Assembly (NCBI GenBank): GCA_011043415.1
Contig: DQXH01000124.1
Coordinates: forward strand, 1-32,788
From: Thermoprotei archaeon
GTDB taxonomy: Archaea > Thermoproteota > Nitrososphaeria > Geothermarchaeales > JDFR-13
Reading direction: 5' to 3'
DNA length: 32,788 nucleotides
Position numbers and translations under genes: made by a program. Positions 8,643 to 17,821 of this stretch are shown piece by piece. Each line of letters begins with the position of its first letter. The first letter of the stretch is position 1. The notes under the pieces are model-generated. The model ran no database searches. It saw only the letters and a list, made by a program, of their open reading frames with translations, and was not told the origin of the DNA.

Positions 8643-9758
8643 ATGGTACACTTAAGATCCTTATTTATAGAACGGGATTTGATGAGAGAGGCCGAGGAAA
8701 GAGTTCTAGAATCATATAGGAGAGGGGGTGTAAGTTCAGTCATATGGACCGTGACATATGCATGTAACCTAAGATGCAGACATTGTTACGAAGCTGCGGG
8801 AAGCCCGTTATCAAATGAGCTTGATACTGAAGAAGCCCTTAATCTTATAAAGGAACTAAGGGAACTCGGTAAACCCATTTTATTCATATCTGGCGGAGAA
8901 CCCTTACTTAGGGATGACATCTATATTATCTTGAAAGAAAGTGTAGATGCTGGAATGAGAGTTATATTAAGCTCCAATGGAACATTGATAGACGATATCG
9001 TAGCTGATAAAATTGCTGATACAAAGGTACATTATGTAGCATTATCGATATATGGCCCAGAAAAGTTCCACGACTATTTCACAAGGGTATTAGGCTCTTT
9101 TAGGAGGACTGTTAATGCATTAAGGTTATTGAGGGAAAGGAGTATGAAGATCGGGATTAAAACTACAGTTACCAGGGAAAACTATAGGCACATTCCCTAT
9201 CTTTTTTATCTCGCTAAAAAGTTGGAAGCGTCTCTAGTCTATATATGTGATTTCATACCCATCGGGAGAGGCTCTAACATGGAGAAAATGGCACTTAGCA
9301 ACATGGAATGGAGGAGACTTATGGACATTCTTATTGAAGACATATTGTTGAATAATGGTTATAGAGATATTGAGATAGACATAGGGGCACATCCATCCAC
9401 CGCTATATATGCTCTCTTAAAGTTAAGGGAACTTGGTTTTAACGTGGATCATGCTATTCAAAGATTAAGATTAAAACGTGAAAACCCTATTGGACAAGGA
9501 TTCATCTCCATATCACCAAGTGGCGATATACTTCTCTCCAACTTCCTTCCAAGTATTAAGCTTGGTAATATACGGGAGATCAGGATTAGGGATGCAATAA
9601 AAAATGATTTATATAGACTTCTTGGAGACTCTAATAACCTTAAGGGAATATGTGGAAAATGTAGCTACAGGCATCTCTGTGGAGGATGTAGGGTAAAGGC
9701 ATACTATAAATATGGTGATTTATTTGAGGAGGATCCATCCTGTATAGTATATAGATGA
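8643..9758 (+). CDS. Radical SAM/SPASM domain protein 1
   Basis: TVTYACNLRCRHCYEA (CX3CX2C), FISGGEPLLR; C-terminal GICGKCSYRHLCGGCRVKAYYKYGDLFEEDPSC (SPASM). Alternative GTG start at 8634. Confidence 0.9.
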   Translation: MVHLRSLFIERDLMREAEERVLESYRRGGVSSVIWTVTYACNLRCRHCYEAAGSPLSNELDTEEALNLIKELRELGKPILFISGGEPLLRDDIYIILKESVDAGMRVILSSNGTLIDDIVADKIADTKVHYVALSIYGPEKFHDYFTRVLGSFRRTVNALRLLRERSMKIGIKTTVTRENYRHIPYLFYLAKKLEASLVYICDFIPIGRGSNMEKMALSNMEWRRLMDILIEDILLNNGYRDIEIDIGAHPSTAIYALLKLRELGFNVDHAIQRLRLKRENPIGQGFISISPSGDILLSNFLPSIKLGNIREIRIRDAIKNDLYRLLGDSNNLKGICGKCSYRHLCGGCRVKAYYKYGDLFEEDPSCIVYR

Positions 9759-9767
9759 GGTGAACAT

Positions 9768-10895
9768 ATGCTCGATTATAATGAAAAGCCTATCTTAATA
9801 TTTTGGGAGGCTACGAAGGCATGTATGCTAAGGTGTAGACATTGTAGAGCCGAGGCTATATTAAATCCTTTACCCGATGAACTATCGACGGATGAAGCAC
9901 TGGGACTCATCGATATGATCACACGTTTTGAAAAGCCATACCCTGTATTAATAATTACAGGTGGAGATCCATTAATGAGAAAAGACTTGTTCGAAGTCAT
10001 CGGATATGCGGCCGATAAAGATATTCCTCTTGGAATAGCTCCGGCTGTCACAGAACTACTTAATGATAAAACCATGGATAAATTAATTGAATATAACGTA
10101 AAGTATATCTCGATCAGTCTAGATGGAGGGATGCCTGATACGCATGACGTGATTAGAGGCGTTAAAGGAAACTTCCATATGACTATAGAGGTATTGAAGA
10201 AACTCGTTAAAAGAGAATTTAAGGTCCAGGTTAATACACTAGCCTGTAAGGAAACTGTGAACGACCTACCATATATAGTTAAAATTTTAAAAGATCTAGA
10301 TATAGATATTTGGGAGGTATTCTTCTTGATAAAGGTAGGTAGAGGGATTGAGGTAGGAGATTTAACACCGAAGGAATATGAAGATGTCAATAATTTCCTT
10401 TATGAAGTAAGTAGATATGGAATTGAAGTCAGAACCGTTGAGGCTCCATTCTATAGGAGAATAGCTAAATGGAGGATTGAAGACGAATATGATTATAATA
10501 AATTGGATGTCAAGTATATTATGAGAAAATATAGACTTGGTGAATTATATGAAGAACTAGTTAAGAAATTAATAGGACTTCTAGGTTATCCACAGAATCC
10601 TCCAAAGCCTCACATACCATCAACGAGAGATGGGAAGGGGATAATCTTCGTATCTTATAATGGAGATATATACCCTAGTGGTTTCGCACCTTATAGACTC
10701 GGCAATATAAGGATAGATGATCTTGTAGAAGTATATAGGAATAACCCTATTCTAATCAGAATAAAAAAAGGAGATTTTAAAGGTAAATGTGGAAAATGCG
10801 AGTTTAAAGATTTATGCGGCGGAAGCAGGGCGAGAGCATATGCGGAATATAGAGATATATTACATGAGGATCCAGCCTGTACGTATATACCATAA
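9768..10895 (+). CDS. Radical SAM/SPASM domain protein 2 (resembles TIGR04053 / AhbD-like group)
   Basis: FWEATKACMLRCRHCRAEA, IITGGDPLMR, SISLDGGMPDTHDVIRGVKG, YNGDIYPSGFAPYRLGNIR, GKCGKCEFKDLCGGSRARAYAEYRDILHEDPAC. SD GAGGTGA before ATG. Confidence 0.9.
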   Translation: MLDYNEKPILIFWEATKACMLRCRHCRAEAILNPLPDELSTDEALGLIDMITRFEKPYPVLIITGGDPLMRKDLFEVIGYAADKDIPLGIAPAVTELLNDKTMDKLIEYNVKYISISLDGGMPDTHDVIRGVKGNFHMTIEVLKKLVKREFKVQVNTLACKETVNDLPYIVKILKDLDIDIWEVFFLIKVGRGIEVGDLTPKEYEDVNNFLYEVSRYGIEVRTVEAPFYRRIAKWRIEDEYDYNKLDVKYIMRKYRLGELYEELVKKLIGLLGYPQNPPKPHIPSTRDGKGIIFVSYNGDIYPSGFAPYRLGNIRIDDLVEVYRNNPILIRIKKGDFKGKCGKCEFKDLCGGSRARAYAEYRDILHEDPACTYIP

Positions 10896-11072
10896 TAAAA
10901 ATTAATCTAATATCAGAGATAGTATATTAATTGATAGAAAATTCAATTTATAGTCTATTTAAATACACTTGAATTTAAGTTAAATCTTATTTACTGCAAA
11001 AAATCTCTAAAAATATTTGATTAAAGATATGAAAAACAAAATTAAAGGGTTCTATTCATAATATATATTTTA

Positions 11073-12521
11073 GTGGTGAAAGGAGTGGAGGACGCTACAC
11101 AGGGTTTAGACGTTAATAAGTTGATGGCTACAATAAGAAGGATGGTTGGGAATAAAGCTGTTAGATTTATTATTAGGAGAATGGGTAACCCGAAGAGAGT
11201 GATTAAAATATTAGGTATATATGCGGGTGTTGAAGAGACGTCTAATATAAGAGAAAAGAGTTGGGCTAAATTAATTTCTAAGTTATTGGAAGAGGCTGGA
11301 TCTAGATTTGGATTCGATTCAAATGAAATTAGATCTAGACTTAAGGATCCATATATTAGGAGAGGGTTAGCAAATATACTACTTGGGATCTCTAAGTATG
11401 GCATTACAAGACCTCAAAGATTATATGCACCGTTTATGATTGTATGGGACTTCACTAAGCAGTGTAATTTAAAATGTAAACACTGCTATGCAAATGCAAC
11501 GCCGTTACCTGCTAAAGATGAACTCACCTTAAGTGAGAAGATGGAGGTATTGAGACAGCTTGATGAAGCCGGGGTTGCCGCAATATCTTTCTCAGGTGGA
11601 GAACCCCTTATGAATAGGGATTTCTGGCCTGTCGCTGAGAAAGCTGCAGAGATAGGAATGTATATCAGCGTAGCCACCAATGGAACATTGATCACAGAGG
11701 GAGTCGCTAAGAAACTTAAGGAGATTGGAGTAAGATATGTGGAGGTCAGTATAGATTCACCATATCCCGATGCCCATGACGAATTTAGAGGTATACCTGG
11801 TGCATGGGAGAAAGCAGTTAGAGGGATTAAGAATGCTAAGAAAGTAGGTTTAGACGTCGGTATAGCGACGACTGTTACCAAGATAAACTATGGAGATATG
11901 CCTGATATGATTAAATTAGCAAGAGAATTGAAGGTAGATAGATTCATAGCATTCAATTTCATACCTACAGGTAGGGGTAAGGAAATTATGGAATTAGATC
12001 TTTCTCCTGACGAAAGAATGGAACTCTTAGAATATTTCTACCAAGAATGGATGAGAGGCGAACTACAGATCTTCTCTACAGCGCCAATGTATGCAATCGT
12101 ATCACTATCTCACATTGATGAGGGAGGAAAGATATCACCAACACATTTTGCAGAATTGGCTATACCTGAGGAATATATGTCTGCTGGCTTTGCATTAGGA
12201 GAATTTCTAGGTGGGTGTGGCGCAGGTAGGATATACTGCTCTATAGAACATAATGGAGATATATACCCATGTGTATTCCTACCGATTAAGGTAGGTAATG
12301 TAATTAAAGATGGATTCCTAAAGGTATGGCATGAAAGCCCGATACTGAAGATGTTAAGAGATAGAGACCACTATGCATGCAGCTCATGTCCATATAGATA
12401 TATATGTGGCGGGTGTAGAGCCAGGGCATACGCATACTTTAACGATATTAGAGGGCCAGACCCGAGTTGTAGCTTTAATGAAAAGTATTGGAATGAGATT
12501 ATTCTAAATATGAAACATTAA
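11073..12521 (+). CDS. Radical SAM/SPASM domain protein 3 with ~120-aa N-terminal extension
   Basis: WDFTKQCNLKCKHCYANA, SFSGGEPLMNRD, EVSIDSPYPDAHDEFRGIPG, CSIEHNGDIYPCVFLPIKVGNV, CSSCPYRYICGGCRARAYAYFNDIRGPDPSC. Possible downstream GTG start at 11085. Confidence 0.9.
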   Translation: MVKGVEDATQGLDVNKLMATIRRMVGNKAVRFIIRRMGNPKRVIKILGIYAGVEETSNIREKSWAKLISKLLEEAGSRFGFDSNEIRSRLKDPYIRRGLANILLGISKYGITRPQRLYAPFMIVWDFTKQCNLKCKHCYANATPLPAKDELTLSEKMEVLRQLDEAGVAAISFSGGEPLMNRDFWPVAEKAAEIGMYISVATNGTLITEGVAKKLKEIGVRYVEVSIDSPYPDAHDEFRGIPGAWEKAVRGIKNAKKVGLDVGIATTVTKINYGDMPDMIKLARELKVDRFIAFNFIPTGRGKEIMELDLSPDERMELLEYFYQEWMRGELQIFSTAPMYAIVSLSHIDEGGKISPTHFAELAIPEEYMSAGFALGEFLGGCGAGRIYCSIEHNGDIYPCVFLPIKVGNVIKDGFLKVWHESPILKMLRDRDHYACSSCPYRYICGGCRARAYAYFNDIRGPDPSCSFNEKYWNEIILNMKH

Positions 12522-12549
12522 TCTAGTCCAAAGTAAATTAATTTATCAA

Positions 12550-13731
12550 ATGAGTAAAAGATATGATATAATAGTCTTAGGCCTTGGATCAACTGGATCG
12601 AGTATAACGTATTTTCTAGCCCGTAAGAATGCATCGAATGTACTAGCCATCGATGCAAGATGCTCTGGATGTGGACAGACCAGTAGAAGTAGTGCTCTAA
12701 TTAGATTACATTATACAAACCCTGTTATCAGAAGTATGGCTATATACTCATGGCGTTTCTGGAGAGAGTTTCAAGATCATACCGGATGTGAATACTCGGT
12801 ATTTACTAAGACTGGCATAGCGTTTGTCGGTCCGGAAGACTATGTTGATACTATGAACGAGATCGTGCATGACATTAGATCCAAAGGGATAGAAGCCTAC
12901 TTGTATGACCCCACCGAATTTAAGAAAGAGGTTTATAAGAATTTTAATGAAGATGGTATAGCTGGTGTAGCCTGGGAGCCTGAAAGCGGGTATGGAGATC
13001 CAAATACATCCGTAAGATGCTTTATAGAATATGCGAGGAAGAATGGAGTAGATGTACTGGAGTATACTTCTGTAAAGAAATTATTGAGAGAGGATTCCAA
13101 ATTAATCGGGATAGAAACCGAAGATGGAGTTATTAAGGGAGAGATTTTTATAAATGCTTTAGGGGTATGGTGTAACGATCTACTTGCTACAATTGATAAA
13201 CAGCTCCCAATTAAATATGCGAGAGAAGACGTGATATATTTGGAGAATCCAGGGGACATAGATGGAATTCCACCTGGATGGGGTGACCTAGTATATGGAT
13301 TCTATTCAAGGCCGGATGGAGCTACAAAAACCCTAGTAGGTACTTTGGAGGCGGAGTATGTAGATAATTATGATGAGCCAGGCGAATATACTACACCTCC
13401 AATGGATGTCGTTAACAAGAGAATGGAGATATTTACAAGGAGGTTCCCGGACATGATTAAGGCAAGGCCTTCCTCAGTCATATATGGATATTATGATGTA
13501 ACTCCAGACTGGCAACCTATCATTGGATATGATAACGAGATAGAGAACCTTATACATATGGTTGGATTAAGTGGACATGGATTTAAATTAGCCCCAGCAT
13601 ATGGAGAAGTAATATCAGATATCGCGTTGTATGGCAAGTCGAAGATGTTTAATGTAGATGAATTTAAGATAGATAGATTCTATGTAGGAGTATCTAAACA
13701 TAGTAAATATAAATATGGTATAATCGGCTAG
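12550..13731 (+). CDS. FAD-dependent oxidoreductase, DAO/sarcosine oxidase beta-like family
   Basis: YDIIVLGLGSTGSSITYFLARK nucleotide-binding motif, GQTSRSSALIRLHY, FINALGVWCNDL, DVTPDWQPIIG, HMVGLSGHGFKLAPAYGEVISD. Confidence 0.9.
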   Translation: MSKRYDIIVLGLGSTGSSITYFLARKNASNVLAIDARCSGCGQTSRSSALIRLHYTNPVIRSMAIYSWRFWREFQDHTGCEYSVFTKTGIAFVGPEDYVDTMNEIVHDIRSKGIEAYLYDPTEFKKEVYKNFNEDGIAGVAWEPESGYGDPNTSVRCFIEYARKNGVDVLEYTSVKKLLREDSKLIGIETEDGVIKGEIFINALGVWCNDLLATIDKQLPIKYAREDVIYLENPGDIDGIPPGWGDLVYGFYSRPDGATKTLVGTLEAEYVDNYDEPGEYTTPPMDVVNKRMEIFTRRFPDMIKARPSSVIYGYYDVTPDWQPIIGYDNEIENLIHMVGLSGHGFKLAPAYGEVISDIALYGKSKMFNVDEFKIDRFYVGVSKHSKYKYGIIG

Positions 13732-14849
13732 GACCGTTTAAAAAACCTATATAAGAGTAAAATGACGAATACAGCTGTAGATAGCTGGAGAATAGTCATA
13801 TATACATTACCGAGGCTAAATAGCGTGATTGAGGATAATAGAAACATTAATAATCCACCGATAGATCTTGATACGGTTACAACCCCGACGGCGCTAGCCT
13901 GCTCAACCTTACTCAATAATCTACTTACTGATATTGTGGTTGAAACCTCATACAATGCGTAGACTGGTATAAGCCAGAGAATAATCAGGATGTATCCACT
14001 CAGTAAATACATTCCAGTAGAGACTATTATAAGTATCAATGGAGTTAAAGTTAGAGTATACCACGGATCATATTTATCTACCAAATACCCTGCCATGAAT
14101 CTGCCTATAAATCCGAATATAGCTGGTGAAGTATTGTATATTAATCCAAAGAATATGGGGTCGCCGCCAGTCAGATCCAGTAATTTAAAGTAGAAGCCGT
14201 TCCAGAAAAACTCTATTGAAGAGCTTAATAAAATGATAACCATTGAAAATAATATCAATATCTTACCCACGTATTTAAAACTATTTATAATATCCCTTAA
14301 AGATACTTTAGTAAAGTCCCCACCTGGATAACATATGTATAATAGTGTAACTGATATAGTCTCTAGAAGAGCAATTATTTTATAGTAAATTGATATATCG
14401 TATGGAAGCATTGGAAATATTAATCCCGATAACCCCCATCCAATTGGCATACCAGCCGAGTATATTGCATAGTAAGAGCCGGTCGATCCACCTTTATCTA
14501 GTACAATACCTGCAGATGATGTTAAGAGTATTGATTCACCTATACCAGCCAGGAAGATTAATGGGATTATATATTTTATTCCGAGGATTGATATTAGGAA
14601 ATATGCCATTGGACCTATATATCCCAGTAGTAACATTTTGCGCCTGCCTAGTATATCCGCTCCGATCCCAATAAATAGTGACGAGATCGAAGATGATAAT
14701 TCCACGGCTCCAAGCATAATTACGAGATTATACTCATATCCATATACAGATCTTATGTAATATCTTGAGAAGACTACGTGGAGGCCGAATGATAAAATTA
14801 TTATAAATAGGGATATAGAGTATATGTAGAGCCAGTATCCCCTACTCAT
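13728..14849 (-). CDS. Major facilitator superfamily (MFS) transporter
   Basis: About 12 hydrophobic segments; GIGADILGRRKMLLLGYIGP (MFS loop 2-3 motif) and GRFMAGYLVDKYDPW in the second half. Confidence 0.8.
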   Translation of the reverse strand: MSRGYWLYIYSISLFIIILSFGLHVVFSRYYIRSVYGYEYNLVIMLGAVELSSSISSLFIGIGADILGRRKMLLLGYIGPMAYFLISILGIKYIIPLIFLAGIGESILLTSSAGIVLDKGGSTGSYYAIYSAGMPIGWGLSGLIFPMLPYDISIYYKIIALLETISVTLLYICYPGGDFTKVSLRDIINSFKYVGKILILFSMVIILLSSSIEFFWNGFYFKLLDLTGGDPIFFGLIYNTSPAIFGFIGRFMAGYLVDKYDPWYTLTLTPLILIIVSTGMYLLSGYILIILWLIPVYALYEVSTTISVSRLLSKVEQASAVGVVTVSRSIGGLLMFLLSSITLFSLGNVYMTILQLSTAVFVILLLYRFFKRS

Positions 14850-14884
14850 TCACAAATACTAAATATCCTGTACTAATCTAAATA

Positions 14885-16234
14885 CTAGCCTACGACTTCT
14901 ACATCAGCGATTTTTAGAGCCTCATCAAACGCCCCTATACCGAGGTCGATATCCTCCTCAGTAACTATCAACGGGGGTGCGATTATGAAATGTGATATCC
15001 AATACATTGTCTGCAATACACCGAGTTCACGCAATTTGTTAGCAATTCTAGCCGTCATCAGAGGTTTACCGAGGATCTTATCAATCTTCCTATTAAACGG
15101 CTCTTTAGTCTCCCTATTCTTAACAATCTCTAAAGCCCAGAATAAACCGACTCCACCTACATATCCAACTGATTTATGCCTATCCATAAGCCCCTTCAAT
15201 TCCTCACCAAGGTATCTACCCATTTTAGCAGCGTTATCCAGTATCTTCTTCTCCTTATATTCCTCAATGACAGCCTTCATCGCCGCTAGACCAGCTAAAT
15301 TATATGCATATGTATGGCCGACGGGAAGAAAGTTATTCTCAAAGTATTCTGAAATATCCTTAGATAATATCGTTAAACCAAGTGGATAATAAGATGAAGT
15401 AGCCCCCTTCGCAGTAGTTATTACATCAGGTACGACATCGAAATGTTCAAATGCAAACCACTTGCCGGTTCTACCCCATCCAGACATCACCTCATCAAAC
15501 ATAAGGATAATATCATTTTTATCAGCTATCCTCCTAATCTCTCTATAAAACTCCTTAGGAGGAACTAATGGTTTATTCGTCCCAGTCACCGTCTCAAAAA
15601 TTATCGCAGCTATATTACCCTCATTCTCAATCATATACTTAATATACTCCACTACAGCCATCGCACACTCATAAGGATCAGCGATACCCTTAAAGGGGCA
15701 TCTATATGGATCTGGATCAGGCATAAATACAGTACCCCTTACATTAGTATGATACTCGACGGATATCCTCCTAGGGTCGCCTGTAATGGAGATCGCTCCC
15801 GCTGTATTACCATGGTAAGACCAGTATCTAGTCATCACCTTGTACTTAGGAAACTTATATGCTCTAATTATCTTCAAAGCATCTTCATTGGCTTCCGAAC
15901 CAGAGGAAGACGCCATATACCTCTGGAATTTAGGTGGGAGAATACTGAAAAGCGCTTCTGAAGCCTCAGCCCTAATCTCATTTACATATCCAGCTGACAA
16001 GTAACTTATTTTCTCTAAAGCCTCTTTAATAGCCTCTATAACTCTCTTATTCCCATATCCCAAGTTTACACACGCCAATTGCGAGCTAAAATCAAGATAT
16101 TTATTGCCATCCTTATCATATAGATAAGCTCCTTCCCCATGAGTAATATGTAACGGGGTCTTCCAGTCTCTCTGAAACCTCCATGTACCAAAAGTTCTCT
16201 CTACAGAAACCTTTATTACATCGAGATCTAACAT
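14885..16234 (-). CDS. Class III (PLP-dependent) aminotransferase
   Basis: SSGSEANEDALKIIRA, YWSYHGNTAGAISITG, LMFDEVMSGWGRTGKWFAFEH, TTAKGATSSYYPLG (PLP lysine), PDPDPYRCPF. ATG at 16234 preceded by AGGTG. Confidence 0.92.
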   Translation of the reverse strand: MLDLDVIKVSVERTFGTWRFQRDWKTPLHITHGEGAYLYDKDGNKYLDFSSQLACVNLGYGNKRVIEAIKEALEKISYLSAGYVNEIRAEASEALFSILPPKFQRYMASSSGSEANEDALKIIRAYKFPKYKVMTRYWSYHGNTAGAISITGDPRRISVEYHTNVRGTVFMPDPDPYRCPFKGIADPYECAMAVVEYIKYMIENEGNIAAIIFETVTGTNKPLVPPKEFYREIRRIADKNDIILMFDEVMSGWGRTGKWFAFEHFDVVPDVITTAKGATSSYYPLGLTILSKDISEYFENNFLPVGHTYAYNLAGLAAMKAVIEEYKEKKILDNAAKMGRYLGEELKGLMDRHKSVGYVGGVGLFWALEIVKNRETKEPFNRKIDKILGKPLMTARIANKLRELGVLQTMYWISHFIIAPPLIVTEEDIDLGIGAFDEALKIADVEVVG

Positions 16235-16347
16235 ATATAACACCTATATAATACATAATTTGTTAGTAAGATTAAGATAAATTTTAAACAAATATATCTT
16301 ATATCACTATATTTTCCAAAAAAACTTTATTTAATTCGAATAAAAAC

Positions 16348-17691
16348 CTATTTGAACTTTCTTTCTATAACCGATGCAGCGACTACTAATGGATCCCAGA
16401 CAGGAGCGAATGGGGGTGCGTATGCCAGATCAAGCATCTTAAGGTCTTCAGTCTTCATCCCCGCCGTAATAACTGCGGCTGCAGTATCTACCCTTGCTAA
16501 TACTCCCTCCTCACCAGTAGCCTGAAGCCCTAATACCCTATGAGTATCTTTATCAGCTACTAGACGTATATTAATCCTCTTATTTCCGGGATAATAGTGG
16601 CTTCTGGTTCCATGTATAATATCTATATAAACTGCGTTGAAACCCTCTTTCAAAGCCTCTTCATATGTCAACCCTGTTCTACCTACTTCAATATCAAATA
16701 TCTTTGCTATTGCAGTCCCCACTATGCCAGGGAACTCCGCATATCCCCCAGCCAAATTCTCTCCCGCTACACGACCCATCTTATTAGCTGTTGGTGCAAG
16801 CGGGATATATATGGGTCTACCCGTAACTAAATTTATAGTTTCTACATTGTCTCCAGCTGCATATATATCTGGGTCTGAGGTCCTCATAGTTTTATCTACT
16901 TTAATAGCACCCGTCGTACCTATCTCTAAACCGAGTTTCTTAGCGAATTCTATATTCGGCTTGACACCAACTGATAACAATACTAAATCCACGTTATATG
17001 ACCCCTTATCTGTAACTACCTTGTTCACACGGTCCCTACCTTCGAAGGCAACGACCTTCTCATTCAAATGTAAGTCTACTCCATTTCTTCTAATAACCTC
17101 CTCGACAGGCTTCGCAGGCTCCTCATCAAAACTAGGTAGTACATGGCTTCGCCTCCCAAGTACTATAACTTTCTTACCCATCTTCCTAAATGCCTCAGCC
17201 ATCTCCAATCCTATATAACCAACCCCGACAATCCCTATCGTATCCGCTTTAACAGCCTCCCTATATAATTTATCCGCATCCTCTAATATTCTAAGTGTAA
17301 ATATCCCGTCTAGATTAATGCCGTCTACAGGAGGTTTTGAAGCAATACCTCCAGTAGCTAGAAGAAGCTTATCATACTCTACTTTAACCTCCTTACCAGA
17401 TTCTAGGTCTATAGCGGTCACTGTCTTACTCGATCTATCGATCTCCGTAACCAAGTGCCTAGTCCTTACATCGATCCCCCTCTCCTTCCTAAAGTATTCA
17501 GCAGTATAATATACTAATTTATCTAATTCCTTAACTAGACCCTGGAAATAATATGGTACTCCACATGCTGCATACGAGACGTATTTACTGCGTTCGAATA
17601 CAATGACATCAAGCTCCTTATTAACCCTCTTCGCCTTAGCCGCAGCAGCCATACCAGCAGCAGATCCACCTACGATAACTACTCTAGTCAT
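16348..17691 (-). CDS. FAD-dependent pyridine nucleotide-disulfide oxidoreductase, CoA-disulfide reductase/NADH oxidase type
   Basis: VVIVGGSAAGMAAAAKAKR, single redox Cys in YVSYAACGVPYYF, IGIVGVGYIGLEMAEAFRKMGKKVIVL, TSDPDIYAAGDNVE. Confidence 0.9.
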   Translation of the reverse strand: MTRVVIVGGSAAGMAAAAKAKRVNKELDVIVFERSKYVSYAACGVPYYFQGLVKELDKLVYYTAEYFRKERGIDVRTRHLVTEIDRSSKTVTAIDLESGKEVKVEYDKLLLATGGIASKPPVDGINLDGIFTLRILEDADKLYREAVKADTIGIVGVGYIGLEMAEAFRKMGKKVIVLGRRSHVLPSFDEEPAKPVEEVIRRNGVDLHLNEKVVAFEGRDRVNKVVTDKGSYNVDLVLLSVGVKPNIEFAKKLGLEIGTTGAIKVDKTMRTSDPDIYAAGDNVETINLVTGRPIYIPLAPTANKMGRVAGENLAGGYAEFPGIVGTAIAKIFDIEVGRTGLTYEEALKEGFNAVYIDIIHGTRSHYYPGNKRINIRLVADKDTHRVLGLQATGEEGVLARVDTAAAVITAGMKTEDLKMLDLAYAPPFAPVWDPLVVAASVIERKFK

Positions 17692-17724
17692 CTAAAACAG
17701 CCTCTTAAACAACATTTTAATAAT

Positions 17725-17781
17725 GCCTCTTTAAAAGAAGATATTATTATTTATCCCCGAAACGTATTAACAGAAAGAGGC
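17725..17781. repeat. 8-bp inverted repeat GCCTCTTT / AAAGAGGC with 41-nt spacer in the CoADR-like upstream region
   Basis: gcctcttt at 17725-17732 and aaagaggc at 17774-17781; additional direct half-site gcctctt at 17700-17706. Confidence 0.45.
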
Positions 17782-17821
17782 TAGTTAAAATAGAAATTTT
17801 AAAATAAAAATTAGGATGGAT

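Noticed and set aside
9776-10390. 204-aa antisense ORF opposite radical SAM protein 2
   Set aside because: Lies fully antisense to a well-supported CDS; Ser/Ile/Leu-rich low-complexity translation with no recognisable motif.
10771-10895. CGGS instead of CGGC in the SPASM region of radical SAM protein 2, as a possible inactivating change
   Set aside because: CGGSRARAYA is, to my knowledge, normal for the TIGR04053/AhbD-like subgroup rather than degeneration.
16637-17218. 193-aa plus-strand ORF opposite the CoADR-like gene
   Set aside because: Antisense shadow ORF of a clear flavoprotein; composition typical of reverse-frame artefacts.
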